A stretch of 64,000 nt of DNA from Thamnaconus septentrionalis. Lineage: Eukaryota > Chordata > Actinopteri > Tetraodontiformes > Monacanthidae. The stretch is from the NCBI GenBank assembly GCA_009823395.1, contig CM020501.1:33440493-33504492 (forward strand), read 5' to 3'. Positions 52,199 to 60,156 of this stretch are shown one piece after another (the stretch's first letter is position 1; each line of letters opens with the position of its first letter). The notes below the pieces were generated by a model. That model was not told the DNA's origin and searched no databases. It saw nothing but the letters and a program-made list of their open reading frames with translations. The position numbers and the translations under genes were made by a program.

Positions 52199-55100
52199 TA
52201 AACAAACGCACAAGTGCACACGCTGCACAGTCACACCCGCGCACACTCCCGAGTGTTGCGCTGTGAAGGGAAAATCTCTGGCTCTTAACAACATAGGTTT
52301 TTCTCTATTTCACGCTCCAACCAAGTGTCTGACAATTTGCATCTCCCGCGAACAGTAACGCGTCTGTGAAGATGTGAGCTGGGGGGAGGTGGGCAGAAGG
52401 AACAGCCATAGTGGTGACTGTGAGTAAGTATGGTGGGGGGGGGGGGTAATGAAGATCAAGGAACTAATGATGAGGATGTAGAGGCGAAACGGCTTCGCAC
52501 GGCGCTGCGGGAGGAAGAGAGGAAGAGAGAGAGGAAGAGCGGAGGGCGCTACCATGAGAGAGGAGACAGTCATCAAAGTTTGACCTACTACAAAGTTGCC
52601 TGTGTTTGATAAGAGGGTCGACTCGATGTGGGACCAGCTTTTATGCACGAGACATTTCATGTCCACAACTGCAAAAAAAAAAACCATGGCCTCTGTTATG
52701 TATTTGAAGCCACTTTGGCAGGATCAGACCGTGGGACACTGTGCCATTATCCAGGGTCAGCGTTGTTCAAAATTGGCTAATAGTCCAAAAGAAAAGACTG
52801 TTTGTTTTTTTTTTTATGGTGGGTCAGGCAGGGACTCAAGGCAGGAGTCAGAGGCAGAGATCTTTGAGAAAGCAGACTTTATTGATTCACCAATGGCCTC
52901 TAAACAGAGTGACAAATCAAAAAGGCAATGAAAACGTCCTCTGAAATCCTATCCCGGCTCTCAGAAGAGGGAGGGTAATGGGGAACAGGTGAAGATAATC
53001 AGGGATCAGGGCAGACGCACATGGTGACACAAGTGCTCTGAAACGATAGGAGAGTGAGTTTCCTTACAAAATAAAAGCATGAAATGACCCAAGACCAGAC
53101 AAACCTCACCACGGTTTGACAATCTGGAGGAAGATTTTTTTTCAATAAATATCAAGCGCTAGCCTGCGACTTTGTCCAAATGTTTTAAATTTTGGCCCCA
53201 CTGTGTATTTGAGTTTAACACACCTGCTCGAAAAGGACGAGGAGAGCAAAGTGTTCCAAAAAATAACTGACCGTGTGAACCCTCTCTCCATTCTTCTGCT
53301 GTTTTTTGCCATCCTGTGATGTAACTATGCTTCACATATCCTCATTGATTAACACAAAATCTGAAGTTTTTGGTTGTTTCATGGAAACACGTGTCAAACT
53401 GAATGGAACTTTTCACCCATTGTTTGTTCTTTACAAAGTGTTTTGTTTTTGTTTTTTTTGTCTGTTGCTGTTTTTGCAGGTTTCAACCAGCTGGCCTGGT
53501 GGAAAGAATCCAAGCTATTGCCCAGAATGTCTCCAACATGGCCATCAGAGTGGAGCAGATACTGCAGAGCAGTATGGTGCAAGGAAGAGGTAAAAACCCC
53601 CAGCCATCACCATCACCACTGCTCTAAAATTCCTCATCTTGCTCTAAAGGCCTGGTTCACTGGGAACCCAGATAGCCTGCGCTAAATCGAATTGTGCACT
53701 GCAAGGTTGCGCGTGGTGAGTGATCTTCTAAGATTGCACACGCAAACGAAAACAGGTGCAAAAGTGGTGGAGCCCAACCTCTTGATCGAATAAGGGTTTG
53801 GTTATCTGCTGCTGCTGTTTTCCGCCACATGGAACATGGGAGAGTGGCTGCAGGGCGCCATGTGTGGCCAGTGGTTTGCATGAATTTATCAGCTGCAGAC
53901 AAGTTTAACATGAAAGAGTCTTTGGACTGAATTGTGTGATCTCCATACAGCTAAAGCTACAGTTAAATTGACTTCTTTTTTTTTTTTTTATGAAAAGTTA
54001 CTCAAAGGAGGCTTCATTTGCAGAAGTTAATGCACCATGCTGTAACGCATTTTTCTAAATTGATTAACTTCTGTTCATTTTGCTTTTATCTTGTGTTTTT
54101 TTTTATAATGCTGTAATATAATAAGCAGTATTTGAAACTTACAAATGTAAATTGGAATTCAGATGTGATGCTATTTCTCCTTTGCATAACAGATTGCTGG
54201 ATGCCATATTACAATGATAGACATACAGTACAGTGATGGACACCAGGCATAATTGCATAAAGAGAAAAGAGTCGTTCTGAAATGTCACTCTTACCATTTC
54301 AAAAGAGAAATATGTAGTGTTAAACTGTCCTGGTTGCACTGCCTGTTGTTGTTGTTTTTCTTTTTCCCGCAGCTGACAGCTTGTGTTGTCCTGAAACTTC
54401 AGCTGCAGCTGTTAGTTTTGAACGGATGAGAACACAAGCACATCTGCGCTCACACATACGGAGGAAAGACGGGGAAGCACAAAGATGTTATCAGAATCGC
54501 AAAATCACTCGTGACAGTTGGTGGACGTGCAGGGATGATGGTTCCAGGTTACTGACAGAAAGAGCGATTTGGTATGAAAACTGTACCGACACCCAGAGCA
54601 GAGCCAGGCAGTGCTGGCTGTCCCCTTATCGCACCCTTAGCGTGACACTTCCATCAAACACTGCCTGCTGAATGTTTGGGCAGAGCTCCTCATTGTGCTG
54701 AACGACGCAGGTGACTTCCATGATTCCATGGTGAAAACGTCAACGCATCTCGTCAGTGAAGATTTGAACTTTGGTCCGTCAGGAATGTTCAAAATTGTCA
54801 TATATTGTTCATCAAAAAATATTTACAAAACGTGCCAGGAGTCATGGTGTTTTTCACGGCCGCTGCCTAGTCGTTATGTAAAATGAAGACAGTAGAAACT
54901 GCATTGACTGTCGAAAGGACTTCAGCCGACCCGCTGGTGTTGGAGATAGAAATACCGAGAAGAGGAATGTTTTTGACTTGAAAAGTCCACTTCTCGGCAT
55001 GAAAGCAAGAAATTGCTGTGAGCCATCAGGTCACCCAGGAAATCCCTGTTTTACACGTCTTACCCGACCGGCCCTGAATGATTTCACATTTTTCAACAAA

Positions 55101-55784
55101 ACCAAGATAAAGCTCGTGAAAGTTCTAAATACAAGATGTATTTTGTGATTATTTTTTTTTTATATACCAACCAAACATTTTTTTCTCCCCCCCTCAAAAT
55201 TCCCTTCTCTTGAAGTTAATTGCCCGAGTCTTAACAAGAGAATAAATGAGCATAATAACCCCTTTTGTTTTCCTCGCTGCATCTGCGGGGACATTGGCGT
55301 AATGAAAACACTGCGGCGTTCTCTAATCACACATAAATTGAAACCCTGCCGGCAGGCAGACCTTACAGTTGCGCGGTGGCTGCGCGGTGCGTTCTTTATC
55401 TCGCGCTTTGGCACGTGTGTGAGGAGGAACAAGCGGCACAGAGTGAGAGGAGAAAGAGGACGTGATCAGAGTGCAACCCCCCCGCAAACCACCAAAAAAA
55501 AAAAAAAAAAAAAAAAAAAACCCGCAATAACGCATTTTTTTTTTTTTTTTCATTTATTTGCATGAGAAATTAGATGCGAACTACGTCTTGAGACCGCGGT
55601 CGTGGTGAGCCTGCTGCCCAGCGATGGTGTTGGTAAGCGCCGCGTGTCTCAGTGTGTGTGAGCCCGGCTGATGGAGAACAGCCCTGGGGGAGGCTGCTAG
55701 AGGAATGTCTCCTTTTCATTAGGCAAATGGAAACAGACGCAACCGAGAGCGAAGGCAAATTTGTTGGTCCGGGGAGAGAAGGCG

Positions 55785-55815
<31 letters not shown>

Positions 55816-58800
55816 CCATTGCCCTTTTCTCCTCCATCTCTGCCTCCCCCCCTCTCTCTCTCTCTCTCCTATTTTCCCCGCATCAGCAGCAGAGAGGCGG
55901 CGGTTAACTCAGTCACTGGAGCAATTAATGCAGTGTGTGCAGCCAAAGTGAGCGGCAGACGTGTGTGTGTAGCCACTAGTGAACTGTGCGCGCGGCTGGC
56001 GGCGGCGGCGGCGGCGGGAGACGAGCCGTGCCACTCCGCCACAGGGGGCGCTGCGAGTAGTGCGCGCTGCAGCACGGCAGATTGTTGACGCCCCAGTGAC
56101 GTCACGTCCGAACCGGGGGGTGTCAGTCAGGCCCAGTGAGCCGGCGGCGGGTCAGAAGCGTTTCACTTTGCGAAATGACTGGATTGGAATAATAAGCTTC
56201 ATCTCTGGGAGGCTTTGACACGCGCCATATGTCGCCTAATGAGCTGATGTGATGCTATCACACTGGATGACTATCGGTCGTCGCGAGAGACTTCAGCAAA
56301 TGTACACAATAACGCCCGACCCAATTAGATTGTCAAAGGAAAAATATGTGTCCGTCCTGCTCATTGTCAATCAGTATTTTCTATCTCACCTTATTTTGAA
56401 AAGTCCAGTGTGTAAAATATGGCTTATACTGCCCATAATGTGTTCATAAAATAAATACATTCAATATACATATATATATATATGTATACATATATATACA
56501 TATATGTATATACACACATACATATGAATATACATATGGACAGAAGGGTCTTGCTCTTAGTTAGTTGGCATCTCGCACCACCATTTCTTAAGAAAGGCCA
56601 GTATTTAAGGAGGTCTTCCTTAAATACTGGCCTTCCTTAAAAAAATTTTACACCCTGGACCTCTAAATGTTTGTTTCAATATGAGGAGATGTTCTGGTTT
56701 GTCCTTTCGCAATAAAAAAAAAACCTCAAGAAGAACATTTACCTTTTCACGCCGGAGGGTTGTTAAATTGCTTCCCGATGTTTCCTCAGCTGTCAGAGAC
56801 GGGACGTCAAACCAGTGCGAAGTGCCCAGGGACCCTCGCTTTCCAGAGTGTCCTGGGAAAGTCGACGTGAGTGTCTCAACTTGTTATTTTCATATTTCAC
56901 GACGGTACTGCAGATGTTGCCAGGCGGGGTTGTTTTTTTGTTTTTTTTTCCCTCTCTCCCCCAGACATAATTTGTGGCGACTCTGTTTGGGTGGCGCAAA
57001 CTGGTTTTATGGAACGAGGCTGAAATTTGAATAAACGATTCCACATATGGAAATGAGTTGCCATTCCACCATCTGTCTCGCAAAATAAGGACCAGTAAAA
57101 ATAACAATAAATATCCTTTATGTTTGAGTTTGTGCGTTACCACGAATTGAGTGCAGAGTGAATCCAAAGTGAAATGAATTCTGAAAATGTAGAGAAATAA
57201 AAAATACTAGATCCACGTTTGCGTGAAGTGGTTTGCTCTCACAGTGAAGTGCAGTCATGCCACGGGACAGCGTTATGCTACCCAAACAAGCAGGGCTAAA
57301 CAAAACCAGTCACTGTAAGTTATTCTGATGTTAACTTTGTGTTTTTCTGATCCACTGAAATGCTCCGACAATCTCCCACTGATTTTTTGTCTTCACTGAC
57401 TTGAAAAGATCACGTTGACCTCAAAGGGCTCTGAGTGTGTCTTCCTTCCCCGTGTGTACGCCAGTGGATGCGGGCACGCTGGACGTCGGACCCTTGCTAT
57501 GCCTTCTACGGTGTGGATGGCTCCGACTGCTCCTTTCTGATCTACCTGAGTGAGGTGGAGTGGTTCTGCCCCCCGCTGGCCTGGAGGAATCACAGCAGCC
57601 CGCCAACACAGCACTCTCAACCAGCGAAGACCTCGAAGAGACAGGTGAAGGCAAATTAGCAGCAGAGGCGTGGTTAGACGCGCTAGCTTCTTCCGGGATC
57701 GCTTCACTGGCTGCCTCGTGTCGGTTTTTATTCCCACTTTGTGTCGATGAGGGATCACTCATCATTTTCCCCTGGTTGCTTTTTTTTTTTTGCATTCTGC
57801 AACATTCCAAGATGAGAAATTATTTTTAAATGATGAATGACTCAGTCTTAAGTCTAAAGCCAAAGGGACAAAAAAAAAAAAAAAAAGAAAAAAAAGATGA
57901 AGCCCCTCGGCGCATCATTGCTGAGAAAGAGCAGATGCAGTGTGTGGGAGTACTGTCAACATAGCTCAGTGTGAAAATACAAACAACGACAGAGGGATTT
58001 CAACCATCACAGTGTGCAAAAGCAGTTGAAGGTTTCTAAAGTTTGTGTTTCCGTAATAAGCGTTGAACGGTGCAATGGCGAACGCTGCCTCCAGTGAGAG
58101 TCGCGCCTTCTGCTCCTCTAGAATCTTGAACTGTTTAGTTAGGACATTGTAAAGTTGGAAGGCAGATTTAAAAAAAAAATAAAAAATAAAACTGGCATCA
58201 TTTTCTGTCATCAGAAGTGATGAGAACCTTAATTTCCTAAAGAAATCAGAATATTGAAATTGCATTAATGATTGTAAGGTTTGAGGACGTTAGTACGCAC
58301 TGGGTTTGATACGGAGTGACTTCTTCCCTGTTGACGTGTCTGTGATTCTAGTGTCATGTAGTCAACACGGAATGTGCACCTCAGTGTGGGCTGTATTAAC
58401 TTCCAACAGCATGCTTGATAAAAAAGACCCGTTTGTGTGCAATTCAAAGGAGAAAACATTGCCTTTCCGAATACATGATAGCAACATCTAGATTATTTCT
58501 CTTTCTTTAAACCTTTTACGTTCTCTCTCTGTGCTGTCAGCGTTCACTTTGCATTAGAACCATTCAGTTCAGCTCTCACTTTGTTTGAGGGACCGTGATG
58601 AGACAGAAAGTCGAGTTTAAGGACATCGTCGCACTATAATCACAGCTATTATTATGAGACAAAAAACGCCGTCAGCACTCCTCTATCGGGCTTTCATTGT
58701 TCGGAATTACAGACTATCAGCATTTTTAGTTCCAGACTTTTTCAGCAGCAAAGACAAAAAATGAATTACACAATGGAAGTTATTGACGTTATTCATTAAC

Positions 58801-59572
58801 CTGTCTGTGACGATGGAGGCTGTTCTGCTGTGGAAGTGTGAGCAGGCTGCTCCAGCCACCCTTCATCCTGCTGACTCTCCTCATTTCTGCTAATTAAGAC
58901 ATCATTGACCTCCTTAGCACCTCAGCGCTGTCCGCACTGTTGTTATCTTCTCACTAATTGGAAGTCGAAAACTGTCAGTCAGACCTCAAGACGCTTACTC
59001 TTGTTGACATGCCATAAACAAAGTGAATAAATATGACTTTTTTTTGTCTCATTTTTTTTCTTAACATACAGTATATGTCCATATTATTATTCTTTGTAGT
59101 TATCTATGTAGTTTATGGGAATTTGGGATATTGTGAGGATATTAAAAACATATTGCAAGGTTAATGTGTTTTTTGCCATGGTTTAGAAAATTTTAATTAG
59201 TTAATTACATTCAACTAATATCAGGATGCAAAAAGGTTTATTTTGATAAAACTTCCTTTGGCTTGTGCAGAACAACAGAATTTAACCCGTGGGGGGAAAA
59301 AAAACCCAAAAACGTTGAATTCATGGTCTAATGTTGTTCTCCATTCCTTACAGTTTTCCCCTCTCCTTAATCCATGACCTTTACTTTCAATTTGCTTTGC
59401 ACTGCAGGCTGCTTTTCGCACGGATCTGTCTGTACTTTTGGATCACATTGGAGCAGGGAAGGAGTCCCTCAGTTTCATGAAGCGCCGTATCCGCCGGCTC
59501 GCGCAGCAGTGGGCGACGGCTGCTAACCGCCTGGATGCTAAGTTGGGTCAACGATGGAGGGATCAAAAGAAG
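11526..59572 (+). CDS. mgat5b: mgat5b, exons 1-7 (N-terminal 289 codons; 3' part outside window)
   Basis: The joined exons match, from memory of the family, the N-terminal third of vertebrate MGAT5B (GnT-Vb/GnT-IX). This GT18 enzyme adds beta-1,6-GlcNAc to alpha-mannose on O-mannosyl and N-linked glycans in the Golgi and is mainly neural. Exons are 11526-11593, 17139-17251, 45893-46046, 53480-53589, 56790-56866, 57465-57644 and 59408-59572; all have GT/AG borders and the phases agree throughout. Seen in order: a basic cytoplasmic tail (residues 1-23), a hydrophobic signal anchor (about 24-42), a stem with helical segments (about 66-91 and 117-141), and a luminal cysteine cluster (C158, C169, C185, C196, C209). 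N-glycosylation sequons occur at N93, N128 and N216. Mammalian MGAT5B is about 790 residues, so the catalytic domain lies past 64000. No frameshift or in-frame stop was seen. Paralogue mgat5 is the alternative, but the wording of the tail and stem fits mgat5b. Confidence 0.95.
11802..11832. repeat. (GT)n microsatellite
   Basis: Pure GT run in intron 1. Confidence 0.97.
12195..12260 (-). mobile_element. Possible SINE fragment, antisense
   Basis: The stretch around AGGAGAACATTCAAACTCCA resembles the reverse complement of the GGAGTTTGCATGTTCTCC part of the SINE at 10551. It is short and diverged. Confidence 0.4.
17139..17251 (+). CDS. mgat5b: mgat5b coding exon 2 (signal anchor)
   Basis: The acceptor lies in a long pyrimidine stretch ending TGTCGCAG (17131-17138). 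The reading begins IFVVGIGFFSLCFLMTSLGG, a strongly hydrophobic membrane segment, and continues through QFSAKRLGDSPFTIRTE. This order (membrane segment, then SA-RLGDSPFTIRTE) is diagnostic of MGAT5B. The exon enters in phase 2 and leaves in phase 1 at a GTACTG donor (17252). A long GT tract begins 14 bases into the following intron. Confidence 0.95.
17266..17304. repeat. (GT)n tract beside exon-2 donor
   Basis: A pure GT run of about 19 units starts 14 bases after the exon-2 splice donor. In the transcript it is a UG tract, a known binding target of TDP-43 and CELF proteins. Confidence 0.97.
19037..19480. mobile_element. Possible MITE-like fragment with palindrome
   Basis: It contains a perfect 11-bp palindrome (19108-19118 against 19123-19133, loop of 4) based on AGTACTAGGTA. 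Flanking text such as GGTTCTCATGGAGAAGTAC and GCAGCACTGTTGAAAGCAGA resembles short DNA-transposon derivatives I recall from teleosts. Termini and target duplication were not resolved. Confidence 0.4.
20124..20158. repeat. (GT)n microsatellite
   Basis: GT run in intron 2. Confidence 0.96.
20551..20588. repeat. (CA)n microsatellite
   Basis: CA run following a short GA stretch. Confidence 0.96.
21190..21226. repeat. (CAAT)n tetranucleotide repeat
   Basis: About nine units of CAAT (ATCA phase). Confidence 0.95.
24252..24294. repeat. (CA)n microsatellite
   Basis: Pure CA run preceded by a CT-rich stretch. Confidence 0.96.
26944..27000. repeat. (GT)n microsatellite, longest in window
   Basis: About 28 pure GT units, followed by a TGTCTGTTTGCAGG segment and an A run. 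Confidence 0.97.
27755..28390 (+). mobile_element. L1-Tx1-like LINE, degraded 3' reverse-transcriptase ORF
   Basis: Frame 1 reads ELQRTLIEFFWVRRRQWAPQ then SILSLPKDEGGTGV, the C-terminal pattern LQ-(R)-L-(V/I)-(D/E)FFW ... LP-EGG of Tx1-type LINE proteins. A run of about 20 T (near 28003-28025) breaks the frame. A second part then reads LPRFYQSVFKVWNLLRR, the matching downstream motif, and continues to about 28380. The element is sense with respect to mgat5b, 5'-truncated and dead. The family assignment is from memory of the protein pattern. The region 28390-28790 may be its 3' tail. Confidence 0.7.
32120..32400 (+). mobile_element. RTE-like LINE 3' fragment (ORF C-terminus)
   Basis: One frame reads LRWFRRVQRRGSTFISRRML then SLELQ. 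This matches the LRW-(G/R)-H/R-V-RR ... RRML...ELPG tail of RTE-type LINE proteins abundant in fish. Another frame continues with MKVVGVREEDAA, and a CCCCTGAAGGCAACGGCCGA stretch resembles the usual 3' end of such copies. Frameshifts and stops show it is an old, 5'-truncated copy. Confidence 0.7.
34965..35140 (-). mobile_element. Old antisense SINE tail
   Basis: Read in reverse, this matches the body of the SINE at 10551. Forward landmarks are CTCAGGGTCACGC, CAATCCCGGCTGTCTC, CGCCAGTTTATCGCA and AGCCAATTTAGAGCTACCAG. It is clearly diverged, so it is an older insertion than the copies at 42243 and 46258. Confidence 0.7.
40120..40195 (+). mobile_element. Relic of L2-like LINE reverse transcriptase
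   Basis: At about 40130-40156 one frame reads FHLRNIAKT. After a frame shift, LDYC appears at about 40181-40192. FHLRNIAKLR ... SRLDYCNSLL is a standard motif pair of L2-type LINEs. Only this core survives. Confidence 0.55.
41020..41262 (-). repeat. Two tRNA-like segments, antisense, part of a composite repeat
   Basis: On the - strand, GGTTCAAATCC (41050-41060) and GGTTCCAATCC (about 41190-41200) are B-box-like T-loops. TTAGCTCAGTGGGTTAA (about 41224-41243) is a D-arm/A-box-like segment. The second T-arm has a perfect stem, extending to an 11-bp inverted repeat (41178-41207). Acceptor stems do not pair, so these are not tRNA genes. They look like a tRNA-derived retroposon with more than one tRNA-like unit. 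Confidence 0.5.
41665..41775 (-). repeat. Third tRNA-like segment, antisense
   Basis: On the - strand it carries GGATCGAAACCC (a B-box variant) preceded by a GACTCCCAACACGGAGGT stretch resembling an anticodon arm and variable loop. It has the same orientation as the two units 400-600 bases upstream. It does not fold as an intact tRNA. Confidence 0.4.
42243..42475 (+). mobile_element. tRNA-derived SINE with intact head
   Basis: The A box TGGTGCAGTGG is at 42254-42264 and the B box GGTTCGATTCC at 42298-42308, so the RNA polymerase III promoter is preserved. The body then follows the copy at 10551 (CTTTCTGTGTGGAGTTT ... CCCTGCGATGAACTGGCAAC). It stops after CTTGTC, lacking the distal tail. Confidence 0.85.
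43075..43325 (+). mobile_element. Second type of tRNA-derived SINE
   Basis: The A-box-like TGGCTCAGGAGG (43085-43096) and B box GGTTCAAATCC (43130-43140) are followed by a body with CTTGGGCAAGACACTTAACC, TTGCATGGCAGC and GTAAAGCACTTTGGGGTACC. It ends GTGCTTTATAAGTGCTGTCC ATTTACCA. This layout is common in teleost genomes and differs from the 42243 family. Confidence 0.8.
44904..45503. mobile_element. Non-autonomous hAT-type DNA transposon (600 bp, complete)
   Basis: The termini are TAGGGCTGTCCCGAT (from 44904) and its exact complement ATCGGGACAGCCCTA (to 45503). They are flanked by a perfect 8-bp target duplication ACAAAAAT (44896-44903 and 45504-45511), the hAT signature. Subterminal regions are dense in GATATCGG/CCGATATC units. 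The interior is A-rich without a transposase frame; the longest frame (102 codons) has no recognised domain. It must have been moved by a transposase encoded elsewhere. It lies 389 bases before exon 3. Confidence 0.9.
45893..46046 (+). CDS. mgat5b: mgat5b coding exon 3 (stem, N-glycosylation site)
   Basis: The acceptor AG is at 45891-45892 after a C/T-rich tract. The split codon gives V61, followed by MGGVESRGVLRKISDMLEV and a charged helical stretch with LKRMDSLSKL. Sequon N93-T-S follows, and the exon ends LDELSSAIS plus split R112. The MGG-ESRGVLRK block is a recognisable MGAT5B stem motif. The exon enters in phase 1 and leaves in phase 2 at a GTACGC donor. It is preceded by the 28.6-kb intron 2. 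Confidence 0.94.
46258..46321 (+). mobile_element. SINE head only (3'-truncated)
   Basis: It is almost identical to 42245-42306 (A box, then CTGCCGCCTCACAGCAAGAA and GGTCGTGGGTT). It breaks off inside the B box, after which unrelated sequence begins. Confidence 0.85.
48100..48527 (-). mobile_element. LTR-like element (Gypsy-type solo LTR), antisense
   Basis: Read on the - strand it begins TGTCATGTCCTGAAC. It has an AT-rich TATATATTGTCAGC stretch that could serve as a core promoter, and an AATAAAGATTGATGAC polyadenylation region near its end. It carries the GGTAATGGGGAACAGGTG block also found at 52974. The distal edge (about 48006-48120) and target duplication are unresolved. No internal retroviral genes are present, so it is probably a solo LTR. 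Confidence 0.6.
48921..48952. repeat. (CA)n microsatellite
   Basis: CA run in intron 3. Confidence 0.96.
51996..52025. repeat. (AC)n microsatellite
   Basis: AC run; a second, longer one lies 136 bases downstream. Confidence 0.95.
52161..52197. repeat. (AC)n microsatellite
   Basis: Pure AC run in intron 3. Confidence 0.96.
52820..53121 (-). mobile_element. Second LTR-like element, antisense
   Basis: Read on the - strand it starts TGTCAAACCGTGGTGAGG. It shares the GGGTAATGGGGAACAGGTG block (52973-52991, forward) with the element at 48100, and carries AATAAAGTCTGC, then CTCTGCCTCTGACTCCTGCC. Gypsy-type LTRs of this text are common in fish. It lies about 360 bases before exon 4. Confidence 0.6.
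53480..53589 (+). CDS. mgat5b: mgat5b coding exon 4 (stem helix)
   Basis: The acceptor is TTTTTGCAG, ending at 53479. The exon encodes FQPAGLVERIQAIAQNVSNM followed by AIRVEQILQSSMVQGR. The motif ERIQAIAQNVS (sequon at N128) is shared with mammalian MGAT5B. Regular hydrophobic spacing suggests a short coiled-coil or helical stem element. The exon leaves in phase 1 at a GTAAAA donor (53590). Confidence 0.94.
55788..55815. repeat. (GT)n microsatellite
   Basis: GT run, followed by a CT-rich tract at 55850-55868. Confidence 0.95.
55905..56165. promoter_or_regulatory. CpG-rich block with full CRE palindrome
   Basis: This is the most CpG-dense part of intron 4. It includes a (GGC)n run at 55998-56017, a CACAGGGGGCGCTGCG stretch (56039-56054) similar to a CTCF core, and the CREB/ATF palindrome TGACGTCA at 56097-56104. 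It could be an intronic enhancer, an insulator or an internal promoter of mgat5b. Function is inferred only from motifs and base composition. Confidence 0.45.
56455..56540. repeat. AT-rich alternating (TA/CA) repeat
   Basis: An imperfect run of ATATAC/ATATGT units. Confidence 0.9.
56588..56640. repeat. Perfect hairpin (inverted repeat)
   Basis: Arms 56594-56611 and 56617-56634 are exact complements of 18 bp around a 5-base loop. The pairing extends outward by 6 bases on each side with one mismatch. It lies 150 bases before exon 5. It could be a tiny MITE, a structured intronic element or a hairpin RNA precursor; the sequence does not decide. Confidence 0.8.
56790..56866 (+). CDS. mgat5b: mgat5b coding exon 5 (start of cysteine-rich luminal part)
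   Basis: The acceptor is TTTCCTCAG (56781-56789). The reading is VRDGTSNQCEVPRDPRFPEC followed by PGKVD, with cysteines C158 and C169. The mammalian counterpart has the same QCE-P-DP-FP-C-GKV pattern. The linker between the stem helix and the first cysteine looks a few residues different from mammals, where the stem is least conserved. The exon ends in phase 0 at a strong GTGAGT donor (56867). Confidence 0.93.
56867..57464 (+). other. mgat5b: mgat5b intron 5
   Basis: A 598-bp intron with a strong GTGAGT donor and a GTACGCCAG acceptor. No repeats or other features were recognised. Confidence 0.85.
57465..57644 (+). CDS. mgat5b: mgat5b coding exon 6 (conserved luminal domain)
   Basis: The acceptor is GTACGCCAG, ending at 57464. 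The exon encodes WMRARWTSDPCYAFYGVDGS, then DCSFLIYLSEVEWFCPPLAW, then RNHSS and a polar tail. This is the most conserved block in the window and is close to mammalian MGAT5B. It carries C185, C196, C209 and sequon N216-H-S. Both borders are phase 0; the donor is GTGAAG (57645). Confidence 0.96.
57645..59407 (+). other. mgat5b: mgat5b intron 6
   Basis: A 1763-bp intron. It contains A-rich runs (57868-57896, 58170-58192) and otherwise unique sequence. No gene was recognised. Confidence 0.85.
59408..59572 (+). CDS. mgat5b: mgat5b coding exon 7 (last exon inside window)
   Basis: The acceptor is CACTGCAG, ending at 59407. The exon encodes AAFRTDLSVLLDHIGAGKES, then LSFMKRRIRRLAQQWATAAN, then RLDAKLGQRWRDQKK. 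The GKESL-FMK-R-RLA-QWA pattern is typical of MGAT5/MGAT5B. Both borders are phase 0 and the donor is GTGAGA (59573). The family's next segment (HIGFLTEESGDVFSP-like) was not found before 64000, so the gene continues past the window. Confidence 0.94.
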
Positions 59573-59710
59573 GTGAGAAACAGGGCACGAATAGCGCTTC
59601 ATAGGAGGCATATTGCAGCTCGTTTGTGTGAAAATAGTGGCACTGGAGAGTTGAATGTGGCATCGTTTAGTCTTTGAGTGAGTGTGTGTCGTGCTCTTGC
59701 TTGTTGTTCG

Positions 59711-59786
59711 CTGACCTGGTCAGCGGCCAGTGGCTCGCCGGTCAATGCAAATCTCCTTCTTTCACGTTGGTTCAGAACCAACTTTC
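59711..59786 (+). repeat. Direct repeat, copy 1 (76 bp)
   Basis: It contains CTGGTCAGCGGCCAGTGGCT and GGTCAATGCAAATCT and ends AACTTTC. It matches 60157-60232 with a handful of mismatches. Confidence 0.9.
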
Positions 59787-59854
59787 CCTTCTCAATGCAG
59801 AGTCGATGCAAGTTGGTAAATTTCAGTAGAGAGATTAGCAGCACTTAGCAGCAT

Positions 59855-60156
59855 CTAATAGAATAGAATACCTTAATTTATATATATATAATACCTTAAT
59901 AACCACATTGAGTTATAAATTACAGCAGCATATACCGTGCAAAGAGAAGAAGAAAAAAATGATATGAATTGAAAGATAAAATATTTTAAGAAAAATATAT
60001 TTACAGAGTTTGTGTCAATATGCAGAGCTGAAGTATTTACAATCTATTTGCATAACATTGAATATAAATCAGTGTTTTATTGCACCTTTATTCAACGTAG
60101 TGGCGGAGAAATCTTTTACCGAGTGCAGTTATTCAGCCTGATGGCTGCCGGCAGGA
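59855..60156. mobile_element. Possible retroposon fragment between the direct repeats
   Basis: It begins with an AATAGAATAGAATACCTTAAT tail-like stretch broken by TA repeats and ends with TTATTCAGCCTGATGGCTGC. Such text resembles the 3' ends of non-LTR elements I recall in fish. No coding remains are visible. Confidence 0.35.

Larger units (their letters stand above)
46047..53479 (+). other. mgat5b: mgat5b intron 3
   Basis: A 7433-bp intron. It holds a SINE head (46258-46321), two antisense LTR-like elements (about 48100-48527 and 52820-53121), CA repeats and a possible retroposon fragment around 48640-48880. No gene was seen. The remaining unique stretches contain nothing I can name. Confidence 0.8.
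53590..56789 (+). other. mgat5b: mgat5b intron 4
   Basis: A 3200-bp intron. Its first part is unique AT-rich sequence. The middle contains an A23-type run (55494-55520), a GT repeat and the CpG-rich block at 55905-56165. The last part holds an alternating TA-rich stretch (56455-56540) and a strong hairpin (56588-56640). An open frame after a good acceptor at 54371-54372 was considered as an alternative exon and rejected. Confidence 0.75.

Noticed and set aside
54373..54671. Alternative mgat5b exon after the acceptor TTTTTCCCGCAG
   Set aside because: The acceptor is good and the frame stays open for about 296 bases in the phase set by exon 4. The nearest usable donors (54548, 54572), however, give lengths of 175 or 199, which do not keep the frame into exon 5. 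The peptide has no resemblance to the family.
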